A model generated the notes under the pieces. The model did no database searches. It worked only from the letters and a program-made list of their open reading frames with translations, and was not told the origin of the DNA. Shown here one piece after another: positions 28,099-36,218 of a stretch of DNA of 64,000 nt (positions within the stretch are counted from its first letter, which is position 1; every line of letters starts with the position of its first letter). The position numbers and the translations under genes are program-made. Source of the DNA: Chitinophagaceae bacterium (GTDB taxonomy: Bacteria; Bacteroidota; Bacteroidia; Chitinophagales; Chitinophagaceae). The stretch spans positions 496,001-560,000 of the forward strand of contig JADKHN010000006.1 of NCBI GenBank assembly GCA_016721725.1. The letters are read 5' to 3'.

Positions 28099-28863
28099 AT
28101 GAACCTGATAAAAACAGTGCAATTGAACAAGCGTAAAAAATTTTGGGACAAGATCGTTTTGATAGCGGGTGGTCTTTCCGTACACACGATCGGTTTGGCA
28201 GCCATGACCACCGCTCCGGTCTTGATAAAGACGGGCAAGGCGGAGCCTTTGGCACGTTATGCCGACACCACTTCAAAAATGAAGGCCGAAATGCTTTCCA
28301 TTCCGGTATTGGACACTTCCTTTAACCGGATCGACACCAAAATGAAACTGGCCGCCGAAAGGCTGAGGGAAAAGACCGAAGGGCTGGATAAATACCTGGC
28401 CGAAAACGGATTCAACACCGAATTCTGTATCCTGATCGATATGTCCATCCCATCCGGTAAGAACCGCTTCTTCGTCTATGACGTCAGAAAGGATGAAGTA
28501 AAACTTTCCTCCCTGGTTTCGCACGGCAGCGGATCCTACAGTAAGGGTTGCGATGATAAGCTGGTATTCTCGAACAAACCCAGCAGCAATGCCACTTCGA
28601 TCGGTAAATACCGGATCGGCGCAAGCTACTACGGGAATTTCGGGCCTGCCTTTAAATTATTCGGACTGGATACGACCAACAGCAACGCGTATCCGAGGGC
28701 AATCGTATTGCATTCCGACCGTTATGTACCGGAAAAAGAAACCTATCCCCGACATATTTTTGAAAGCGCAGGCTGTCCCGTCCTCTCTCCTGCCATACTG
28801 ACCATCGTCAGTAAGTACATCAAGACTTCCAAGAAACCCGTCCTTCTCTGGATCTACAATTAA
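28099..28863 (+). CDS. Murein L,D-transpeptidase catalytic domain protein (YkuD_2 type)
   Basis: A 254-residue envelope protein. A hydrophobic segment near residues 18-40 (KIVLIAGGLSVHTIGLAAM) anchors or exports it. The catalytic domain occupies residues 110-250 and matches the YkuD_2 group: His205 in AIVLHSDRYV and Cys226 in SAGCPVLSP are the catalytic pair, and SHGSGSYSKGCDDKLVFSNK is the usual upstream block. These enzymes attack meso-DAP-containing peptidoglycan stems, forming 3-3 cross-links or attaching proteins. The gene sits between two paralogous 721-aa secreted proteins on the same strand, about 200 bases from each, which suggests a shared envelope process but does not prove co-transcription. 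Confidence 0.87.
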   Translation: MNLIKTVQLNKRKKFWDKIVLIAGGLSVHTIGLAAMTTAPVLIKTGKAEPLARYADTTSKMKAEMLSIPVLDTSFNRIDTKMKLAAERLREKTEGLDKYLAENGFNTEFCILIDMSIPSGKNRFFVYDVRKDEVKLSSLVSHGSGSYSKGCDDKLVFSNKPSSNATSIGKYRIGASYYGNFGPAFKLFGLDTTNSNAYPRAIVLHSDRYVPEKETYPRHIFESAGCPVLSPAILTIVSKYIKTSKKPVLLWIYN

Positions 28864-29064
28864 AACAAGGTGGTTACTAACCACAGTTTGCACAGATCGG
28901 TTAAGCCGGATTAACACAGAATGCAGATTTGGAAAAAAAGATCAGGGCCGTCTGTGAATTTCTGTGCCTTATCATAATACCACCTGCAACCGTCCCGACA
29001 GACGGGGTTATGCTGATCCGAATACAACAGGATGAACAATGACTGCGGTGGAAAATAGTCCATC

Positions 29065-31230
29065 ATGATTTTTTTTACCAAGCCGTTCCTTTCGATCGCA
29101 TTGATGACCATCGCCATCGCGGGAAACGCACAGAACAAAAAAGCGTTCAACCTGAAGATCGATAAACTGGACAATGTTCAGAAGAGCTTCGCGAAACAGC
29201 TTTCCACCGCCCCGATCAATTTGAAGGCCAAAGCCATGCTGCTGAAATTCGTAACGAGTGAAACCGACAGTCTGCAAAAAGCCGCCAGGGATTCGAAGAT
29301 CCTTTTACCCGAACAAAAGATCCTTTCCCTCAATGCCCAGTTCAATATCCTGGATACTTTACAGCAACAGGTCAGTAAAGGACAATACGATGTCAACTTT
29401 ACGCGGCTTTATATCGACCGGTTCAAACAATTGTGGCAAACCTTGTTCACGCACAAGTCATACGATGAAGTGCTGAGGCCTTTCAGGGCCAAGACCGCCG
29501 GCATGATGGCCGCGGTATTCAGGGATTTTCCCGGCGCTGACCGGATCAAAGAGATCGCCCGGTTGAAATATCTGTTGATCTCCCTCGAAAAGATCACCAA
29601 CTTCCTGAGCAATAATCCCAATTTTGCATTCCGTGATTCCCTGATCTTCGTTTGCGGCAATACGGTACCCGAAAATTTCATCAATTTCGCCAAAAATACG
29701 AAGGACGAGATCCTGCAGAAGGCTTTCCGGGAACATCCGTCCAAACTGATACAGACCCTGCTCAGGATCGGCAAGGAGCCCAATGCAAAAGTGTACCTGC
29801 CATTCGCCATCCTCTTATCGGAGAACAGGATCACGCTGGAGGATATCGAAAAGATCAGGCTGCAGCCGCTGCCCTTTTACCAGTTGCTGGTTGATGCGGA
29901 ACTCTTCAATCGGAGTCGGACCCTGGATGGAAGCAGTCCTTTATATGTTCAGCCAACCCGTAATTACCTGAAGAAATACGCGTTGATATTTTTCGCCGAA
30001 CCCATCAACAGCTTGCACGAACAGTCGGCGGAAAAGAACCGGTTCTTTGTGCTGGACGGGCTCCGGCCACAAGACCTCTACTTCATCATCATCAGCTGTG
30101 AATCGAACCTGTACACCAGCAGTTACCTCTATACCTATAAGAAACTGATGACCGCTTTTGATGAATCCGGTTACGACTCCCTGTTCCGGCTCGTGAAATA
30201 CGACCAGTATGAGAAATTCCTGAACATGGCGGGACGTTACAATACGCTTTCCTCTTTCATGAAGAAAATGCCGACGGATTCCTGCATCACGATCATCAGA
30301 AGGCTGATGTACGGGCTGGAAAAGAATGAAGAACTGAGTTTGAAAGAAACGATCAATGTGGCGGAGACCTTACCGGGGATCGTTCAGGACCGATACCTGG
30401 ACTCCCTGATCACGGAAGCCATCAGGATCAATTATACCCGTTGTGCCAACCTCCCCAACACCTACGGTATGAACATCTATACCGTATTGACCGACATTTA
30501 TGAGGTGGTCCGGAAATCGGAATACAATAATTTAAAGAAGACCATCCCGGAACTGGATATCTATTTCAAAGTGCAGCACATCAGCCTGGGCGGATTGAGC
30601 GGACGGATCAACCAAATGGCCCTGTTCTACGGAGATGAGGATGGAAGAAGTTCCTATGCCAGTTTCATGACCAGCTTTACCGATACCAAAAAATGGGCCA
30701 TTGAAAAAAAGGCGAAGTGGGTCATCATCCGTTCTAAAAAAGGATTTCCCATAACGATCTTTGCCAACCTCCCCCTGACCGAAGACAATGATGAAGACAA
30801 ATTGGCCCAGGAAGCGCTTGCCCAATTCCTGGAAAGCGAGCAGATCAAACCGAGTATCCTGATCCACCGCGGACACAGTTATCACCTCGCCAACAGCCTG
30901 AAATATGTGATCCCTGAAACCCGGCTCGCCATCCTGGGCAGCTGCGGCGGTTATACGGAGATCTTCGAATTGTTACAGAAAAGTCCGGATGCACAGGTCA
31001 TTTCCACCAAACAGGTGGGATCCCGGCTGGTGAATGAGCCCATCATCAAATTGATGAATGACCTCTTACTGGCGCAAAAAGACCTGGACTGGACCCCTAT
31101 GTGGAAAACGCTGGAAGGGCAATTCAAAACTAATAAGCAGGCGAACGAATATTTCATTGAATACGTACCACCCTATAAAAACATTTCCTTATTGGTGGCG
31201 GCCTTGTTCATGCAAAGGGGAATGGAGTAA
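29065..31230 (+). CDS. Secreted 721-aa protein with possible caspase-fold C-terminus (paralogue 2)
   Basis: This protein has exactly the same length as the one at 25737 and is similar to it throughout, by eye close to half identical in the best parts. It has its own signal peptide (FLSIALMTIAIAGNAQ). Shared blocks are NRFFVLDGLRPQDLYFII near residue 320, NLYTSSYLYTYKKLM, MAGRYNTL, FYGDEDGRSSYASFMTSFTD near 520, and the C-terminal ILIHRGHSYHL and ILGSCGGYTEI with His604 and Cys627. The putative catalytic residues are invariant while the surrounding loops vary, which argues for a functional site. I know no characterised member. An alternative is a structural, non-catalytic alpha/beta domain. 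Confidence 0.6.
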   Translation: MIFFTKPFLSIALMTIAIAGNAQNKKAFNLKIDKLDNVQKSFAKQLSTAPINLKAKAMLLKFVTSETDSLQKAARDSKILLPEQKILSLNAQFNILDTLQQQVSKGQYDVNFTRLYIDRFKQLWQTLFTHKSYDEVLRPFRAKTAGMMAAVFRDFPGADRIKEIARLKYLLISLEKITNFLSNNPNFAFRDSLIFVCGNTVPENFINFAKNTKDEILQKAFREHPSKLIQTLLRIGKEPNAKVYLPFAILLSENRITLEDIEKIRLQPLPFYQLLVDAELFNRSRTLDGSSPLYVQPTRNYLKKYALIFFAEPINSLHEQSAEKNRFFVLDGLRPQDLYFIIISCESNLYTSSYLYTYKKLMTAFDESGYDSLFRLVKYDQYEKFLNMAGRYNTLSSFMKKMPTDSCITIIRRLMYGLEKNEELSLKETINVAETLPGIVQDRYLDSLITEAIRINYTRCANLPNTYGMNIYTVLTDIYEVVRKSEYNNLKKTIPELDIYFKVQHISLGGLSGRINQMALFYGDEDGRSSYASFMTSFTDTKKWAIEKKAKWVIIRSKKGFPITIFANLPLTEDNDEDKLAQEALAQFLESEQIKPSILIHRGHSYHLANSLKYVIPETRLAILGSCGGYTEIFELLQKSPDAQVISTKQVGSRLVNEPIIKLMNDLLLAQKDLDWTPMWKTLEGQFKTNKQANEYFIEYVPPYKNISLLVAALFMQRGME

Positions 31231-31494
31231 TGCCCGGTTACCGTCATTGCGATGCTCCAGTTACCGTCATTGCGAGGAGGAACGACGAAGCAATCCCCAC
31301 TTAGGACGTCATTGCGAGGAGGAACGACGAAGCAATCCCCGAATACGGAGATTAAATATACAGGTGGATGAAATGCAGTCCGCTGATTAAAGCCTTCAGC
31401 TTGTTTTTTTTACCACAAAGGCCACAAAGTTTTTACCCAGAGAGCACAAAGGAAATCTCCCCGGTAATCGTTTATGCGAGGTTGAATGTAGCCA
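31231..31494. repeat. REP-like repeats (CGTCATTGCGAGGAGGAACG family)
   Basis: Two full 34-base copies (31265-31298 and 31307-31340) and one truncated copy (31242-31252) of a direct repeat that begins CGTCATTGCGAGGAGG and ends GAAGCAATCCCC. Each copy can fold through ATTGC/GCAAT. The type is widespread as an intergenic repeat in unrelated bacteria. After it comes TACCACAAAGGCCACAAAG-type sequence near 31411-31450. Confidence 0.8.
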
Positions 31495-32535
31495 CTAACC
31501 CCCTTCATTCAACCTTGGCCTCAATCTTTTCTTGCTTTTATTGAAGACCATCAGTCCTTTTTCGACCCCTTTACGCAATTCTTTCTGTTCCTCGATGGGC
31601 AGGTGATGAATATCCATACAGGTTTTGCTGCAGCAACCATCGTATCCGGCAGCGCAGGATGGACACTGGATGAACAAGAGGTGGCATCCTTCATTCTTAC
31701 AATTGGTATGGGTGTCGGCGGGCTTTCCGCATTGGTGGCATTTGGCGATGATGTCGGGTGTGATGCGCTCGCCGAGCCGGTCATCGAAAACGAAATTCTT
31801 ACCGATGAAACGGCTTTCCAGTCCGGCTTCGCGGGCCTGCCGGGCATAGTTAATGATCCCTCCCTCCAGGTGGAAAACATTTTTGAAACCATGGTGCAGC
31901 ATGTAAGCGCTGGCTTTTTCGCAACGGATGCCCCCCGTACAATACATGATGATGTTCTTGTCACGATGTTCCTTCATCATCTCAACAGCCATCGGTAATT
32001 GTTCGCGGAACGTATCGCTGGGTACTTCCATGGCCTTCACAAAATGCCCCACTTCATATTCGTAATGGTTGCGCATATCGATGACGATGGTCTGCTCATC
32101 ATTGAGCAGTTCGTTCATCTGTTTCGCATTGACATATTTACCTTTCTTCTCCATACTGAATTCCGGATCATTGATGCCATCGGCCACGATCTTATTACGC
32201 ACTTTGATCTTCAATACCCAGAACGATTTTCCGTCATCATCTACCGCCACATTCAGACGGAGGCCGTTCAACGGGGGAATGGAATAGAGGTATGTCCTGA
32301 ACTCATCCACTTTGCTGTCGGGCACGCTGATCTGCGCATTGATGCCTTCCTGCGCCACATAAATGCGACCAAAGACCTTCAGGGCATTGAGGGCCACATA
32401 GAGTTCGTCGCGGAAACGGGCGGGATCCTCGATCGGGAAATACTGGTAAAAGGAAATGGTGGTGCGGTGTTCGGTTTCGGCGTTGAGCAGTTTTTTCAGC
32501 TCCGCCTGGGAAACCCGGTTGTGTAGGACGGCCAT
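31495..32535 (-). CDS. trhO: tRNA uridine(34) hydroxylase, rhodanese family
   Basis: A 346-residue enzyme that hydroxylates U34 in certain tRNA anticodons using oxygen, the step to ho5U (family formerly YceA). The N-terminal domain has FGRIYVAQEGINAQISVP near residue 55. The central rhodanese domain (about 140-235) has IDMRNHYEYEVGHF and the active-site loop MYCTGGIRCEKASA with Cys at about 199. The C-terminal Cys-rich segment (KCHQCGKPADTHTNCKN and QCPSCAAGYDGCCSKTC) is usual in this family. Length is normal. The gene stands alone, between a REP cluster and a repeat-filled gap. Confidence 0.93.
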   Translation of the reverse strand: MAVLHNRVSQAELKKLLNAETEHRTTISFYQYFPIEDPARFRDELYVALNALKVFGRIYVAQEGINAQISVPDSKVDEFRTYLYSIPPLNGLRLNVAVDDDGKSFWVLKIKVRNKIVADGINDPEFSMEKKGKYVNAKQMNELLNDEQTIVIDMRNHYEYEVGHFVKAMEVPSDTFREQLPMAVEMMKEHRDKNIIMYCTGGIRCEKASAYMLHHGFKNVFHLEGGIINYARQAREAGLESRFIGKNFVFDDRLGERITPDIIAKCHQCGKPADTHTNCKNEGCHLLFIQCPSCAAGYDGCCSKTCMDIHHLPIEEQKELRKGVEKGLMVFNKSKKRLRPRLNEGG

Positions 32536-32916
32536 GATTTATATATTTGATCCCTTTTGATCGGGAAATCTGAATCTGGTCAGACGGGGACCGTCAGACC
32601 AGGGAAAGATTGGATGCTTGCAGGGCAAACCAAATTGACAGGGCAAAATTAATGAAAAGAATTGTACCAGTTATAAGATCGCATAACAAATGGATGTCAT
32701 CCTGCCTGTCCCGCAGTACTGCGGGGAGCTTGTCGAAGGAATTTGCAGATGATTGCTTTTAAAAAGAGAGGGCTTCGACAAGCTCAGCCTGACAAATTAT
32801 TAAAATGGCACACGATCTAATGAAAAGCTCAATACCTATTTTGAATGTAGAATTTTCTATATTGAATTGCTACTGGCCAATTGTAATCCAAAATTTCTAA
32901 TTCAACATTTCCGTAA
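32536..32916. repeat. Intergenic gap with three palindromic repeats
   Basis: The 381-base gap has no gene. It contains a 23-base palindromic unit at 32578-32600 that is the exact reverse complement of one at 39355-39377, a perfect 16-base palindrome CCCGCAGTACTGCGGG at 32710-32725, and a 13-bp perfect inverted repeat (GAGCTTGTCGAAG at 32726-32738 with CTTCGACAAGCTC at 32773-32785). The last belongs to the repeat type also seen near 19010 and 41130-41310. Confidence 0.75.
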
Positions 32917-35472
32917 TCAAAGGCTTAACCCACCACCCCCTCTACGCCGGGGTGCATTGGCCCTCAGGGTATTGCCCAATAAGCCGCCGGCCCCGATCCG
33001 GAACGTGGCCTGCGCCTTATTTCCGTTGGTATAGGCGGCCACAAAATCAACCCGGAAGGTCTTTAAGATGTTCTCGATACCGGCGAAAATTTCTACATAG
33101 TTATTCCCGGTATTCACATAAAAAGCATTGCTGCCCGCGACCAGGTTCCAGTTCAGCCTTTTAAAGAGCGGGATCTTATTGGTGATCATCCCGTTGAAAT
33201 GATGCTCCAGGTGGCCGAAGGCGTGAAAGGCTGCGGTGGTGCTGTTCTGGTAATAGGGTGCCAACTGGAAACTGTTCACATATTCTGAAGCCGAGGTACT
33301 GCGGTTCCCGTTAAAGTGCTGGAAATCCTGGATGAACAATCTTTTCGTGTTCAGGAATCCGCCGATACCGATCTTGTATTTCAGCAGTCCCGCCATTTTC
33401 AGGTTCTTATCGTCGCTGATGGTGAAACGCCACTTGTCGAAATTGACATCACTGCCCAATATCCCATAAAGCCCTTTACTGTAATAGAGGCTGAAAGTGG
33501 GATACTTGGAGCCCAGGGCCGATTTCCGGTTCGGATACTGGATGTATTTCTGCCCGGGTTTATAACTGACCTCTGCACTCAGGATGAAAGCCTGGTGGGC
33601 ATTGAATTGTGCGGGAATGCGTTCTACCGGGTAATTGTCGGTGAACTTGTTCGTACTCCTGTTGAAGATGGTATAATACGTTGTATTTTCCAGCGGGATC
33701 CGGTCTTCGTAAAGGGCATTGACGCTGAACCTGAATCCGCTTTCATACCGTTTGCTGAAACCTGCGCTGCCATAATAATTCTCATAATTCTTCAGGAAAT
33801 TCTCACCCCAGAAGAGGGTGTTGATGGAATTCGTGAGCGCATTAATGGGATTCTGCTTATTGAACTGGCTGACCCGCTTTCCACCGGAAAAGGTCCAGGT
33901 CTGCCGCCTGATCTTCTTATCAGTATCCCAATCACGGGTCCTGAACACCAGGTTCACCCAGGCATTCAGGTGGGTGTTGTTGAAGCCATAGCGGAGATTG
34001 GGCTCAACCGAAAGGTTGGACTTCAGCTTGCTGAGGTGTTTGTCGAAATACCCGCTCACATTGAGCACCAGACCTTCCGCCGTATTGTATTCCAGTCCCT
34101 TGATCAGGGATTCGATGCCCCAGTCGAAGGTATTGGTCTTGCTGTAATGGGTACGACTGATCCCTTTCCAGAAGATATTCAGGGGCTTGAGTTTGCCCTG
34201 TCTCTTCTTCAGGGTATCGATGGAAGACTGGCTGAGCAGGGAATCCTTCTGCACTTCAAAAATGCTGTCCCTCACCTGGTAATCCTTTCGTTCCTCGGGT
34301 TCCAGCGGCACGGGCCGGATGGTATCCCAATAGGCTTTTGATTTCTTATTGACCGCGGTATCGTATTTGATCACCACCCGGTCGAAGAATTTCTTCGAAA
34401 AGGTGGGATTGATCTCATAGTTGGAATATACATTCACGAAATTCCCGACCGCGTCGATGCCGAACTGTTTGAAATTAAAATGCAGCAACTGGTTCTTCAC
34501 ACGCCAGATGTCCTTGCCGACAGGCACATGGATCTGCGTGATCTGGAGCGAATCGATCAGCTCCAGCTGCGAGGATTTGGTGAGCATCAGGTCGAAACTA
34601 TGGATACGCCAGTCCCCGTCGGTGATATTGATGATGCCTGAGAACAAGGGTTCATAGGTACGGCGGGGTGTTACCCGGATGCTGTTGATCTCTTTACCGT
34701 CCTCATAGAAACTACCCAGGTATTTGAATTTGTACATGCTGATGGCCCCGTCGGCGATGGGTGAAACAAATCCCCGGGGGTTGAGCCGGTTGTCGAATAC
34801 GTTCACATTGCTGTTATAGAGGCTGATGAAGGCCGGGAAGGTGAATCCGAATCCGTCATTACCACTGACCCGGCTGCTCAGCACTTCCATCTTGAATTTC
34901 TCGGGTTGCTGGAAATGCACTTTCGAAACGGACTCGGACAGGTAGATGATCCCCTTACCGGAAGAATCCAGCATCATTTCTCTGCGGTCCTCGTCCGGGA
35001 TCTTCCGTCCCAGTATCTTGTTGGGAAGGCGGCGCAGTTTAAGCATGTCCTTCGAGTACAATTCAACATTGAACCCATTCACCTGTTTGGCATAATAAGG
35101 TCTTTTTTTGATGGCCTGGCGGATGATCGCATAAGCCGGGTCTTCCGCGTTGCTTTTCACCACCACTTCTGCCATGTCGAGCTTCTGATCGGCCAGGATA
35201 AAGGTCAACTCTTCATCCGATTTTTTGATCGTCACGGACTTCTCCTGTTTGGTGTAACCGATATGCTGGCAAACCACGGTATAGGTACCCGGCGAAACCG
35301 TAAAGGAGAAATGAGCTTTATTGTTGGCGCTGGCTCCTATGGAAGTGCCTTTTACGGTTATAGAAGCATAGGGCAACAAGTCTCCTATTTTGTTATAGAC
35401 CGTTCCATATATTTTCTGGGCAGAAGAATGAAGGGAAAACAATAAGAAAAGGCAGAATAAAACTCTTGGCAT
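32917..35472 (-). CDS. DUF5686 / CarboxypepD_reg outer-membrane protein
   Basis: An 851-residue protein with a signal peptide ending HSSAQ. Residues 20-105 form a carboxypeptidase-regulatory-like domain (IYGTVYNKIGDLLPYASITVKG). The rest matches DUF5686: DPAYAIIRQAIKKRPYYAKQV near residue 112 is its hallmark, followed by long alternating beta segments consistent with an outer-membrane barrel and a C-terminus rich in aromatic-ended strands (FRVDFVAAYTNG). The family is common in Bacteroidota and has no assigned function. It ends in a short Arg/Gly tail (RRRGGGGLSL). A MITE-like element begins about 60 bases upstream of the start and could affect expression. Confidence 0.85.
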   Translation of the reverse strand: MPRVLFCLFLLFSLHSSAQKIYGTVYNKIGDLLPYASITVKGTSIGASANNKAHFSFTVSPGTYTVVCQHIGYTKQEKSVTIKKSDEELTFILADQKLDMAEVVVKSNAEDPAYAIIRQAIKKRPYYAKQVNGFNVELYSKDMLKLRRLPNKILGRKIPDEDRREMMLDSSGKGIIYLSESVSKVHFQQPEKFKMEVLSSRVSGNDGFGFTFPAFISLYNSNVNVFDNRLNPRGFVSPIADGAISMYKFKYLGSFYEDGKEINSIRVTPRRTYEPLFSGIINITDGDWRIHSFDLMLTKSSQLELIDSLQITQIHVPVGKDIWRVKNQLLHFNFKQFGIDAVGNFVNVYSNYEINPTFSKKFFDRVVIKYDTAVNKKSKAYWDTIRPVPLEPEERKDYQVRDSIFEVQKDSLLSQSSIDTLKKRQGKLKPLNIFWKGISRTHYSKTNTFDWGIESLIKGLEYNTAEGLVLNVSGYFDKHLSKLKSNLSVEPNLRYGFNNTHLNAWVNLVFRTRDWDTDKKIRRQTWTFSGGKRVSQFNKQNPINALTNSINTLFWGENFLKNYENYYGSAGFSKRYESGFRFSVNALYEDRIPLENTTYYTIFNRSTNKFTDNYPVERIPAQFNAHQAFILSAEVSYKPGQKYIQYPNRKSALGSKYPTFSLYYSKGLYGILGSDVNFDKWRFTISDDKNLKMAGLLKYKIGIGGFLNTKRLFIQDFQHFNGNRSTSASEYVNSFQLAPYYQNSTTAAFHAFGHLEHHFNGMITNKIPLFKRLNWNLVAGSNAFYVNTGNNYVEIFAGIENILKTFRVDFVAAYTNGNKAQATFRIGAGGLLGNTLRANAPRRRGGGGLSL

Positions 35473-35531
35473 ACGGGGTTTTGCGATATAACAAAATTAG
35501 GCTCCCTTTTGTTACAGAAAGGGTAAAATAA

Positions 35532-35765
35532 AACGTGTTGTGCTATTACCTAAACATATGATATAATTATAAATTGAATGTCTTCTAAAGTTTTTATTTG
35601 TCACTTTTTGCTTGTCCAAAAAGTAACCAAAAAAGACACCCGGCAATAATTACCTCGATTGCCGGGCACGCCTTGATAAAGCTTTTGTACTACTGTGAAC
35701 TCAGATTCAGTTCCCTGATATCAAGACTTCAATTATTAAAGATCTTTTCAAAAGCACAACTCGTT
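35532..35765. mobile_element. MITE-like element, copy A (234 bp)
   Basis: The left end AACGTGTTGTGCTATT (35532-35547) and right end AAAAGCACAACTCGTT (35750-35765) are inverted repeats matching at 14 of 16 bases. Inside are two perfect hairpins: ACTTTTTG/CAAAAAGT (8 bp) and CCCGGCAAT/ATTGCCGGG (9 bp, 10-base loop). An ungapped comparison with copy B at 53126 gives about 202 of 234 identical bases, with an 83-base core unchanged. The flanks are A-rich (AAAATAA and AAAAAAA), so a target duplication is only suggestive. No transposase is encoded. Confidence 0.72.
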
Positions 35766-35783
35766 AAAAAAAATCCGGGGGCC

Positions 35784-36131
35784 TCAGGCGGCCGATCTGC
35801 GCAGGTAAGCCCCTGTGAGCGCTGCGAAAGCGGCCACCAGGGCCCCGACCAGGCCGGTTGCGAGGATCAGCAGATAGGGATTGTCCATTTTCAAGATCAG
35901 CAGCGAGACCTTATGCGCCAGGATATGCTCATTGCCGTTACTGATCCAAAAACTCAGTCCGCCCCACAAGAGTAAAAGGGCCAGGAAAGCGGATAAAAAC
36001 GCCTTGCCCGGTTTTTGCGGGATCAGGGCGGCCACGACGAAAGCGGCGACGGCGATACTCCACCAGGGCAGGTAAAGGCAGGCGGCGAAGCTGATCAGGG
36101 CGGTCAGTATGAGGGAGATGAGGAATTTCAT
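35784..36131 (-). CDS. Small hydrophobic membrane protein, unknown function
   Basis: A 115-residue protein with four likely membrane helices: MKFLISLILTALISFAACLYL, WSIAVAAFVVAALI, AFLSAFLALLLLWGGLSFWI and YLLILATGLVGALVAAFAAL. It ends in GAYLRRSAA. I start at the ATG at 36131; a longer frame from 36194 would add a polar leader across AT-rich intergenic sequence and is unlikely. It lies 87 bases downstream of the penicillin acylase gene on the same strand. I do not recognise the family. Confidence 0.6.
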   Translation of the reverse strand: MKFLISLILTALISFAACLYLPWWSIAVAAFVVAALIPQKPGKAFLSAFLALLLLWGGLSFWISNGNEHILAHKVSLLILKMDNPYLLILATGLVGALVAAFAALTGAYLRRSAA

Positions 36132-36218
36132 GGTTTCGATTTGATGATTTGAAAATTTTATGATTTGAAAATGACTTGTCCCGATATCGACCAATCAGCA
36201 CATCGTCAAATCTTCAAA

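Noticed and set aside
25737..31230. Naming the 721-aa proteins as gingipain-type (C25) peptidases
   Set aside because: The His-Cys spacing and surrounding motifs do not match C25 and no C-terminal secretion domain of the T9SS type is visible.
32670..32830. A further MITE-like element with ends near 32676 and 32820
   Set aside because: The putative ends match at only about 10 of 16 bases and no target duplication is visible.
33316..34341. 341-codon open frame antisense to the DUF5686 gene
   Set aside because: It lies wholly inside a strong sense gene with recognisable domains and has no signature of its own; it is a codon-bias shadow.
35598..35975. Small frame starting within the MITE-like element
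   Set aside because: It runs from the element into the antisense of the membrane protein gene; only the element sequence repeats elsewhere and the two copies do not preserve the frame beyond it.
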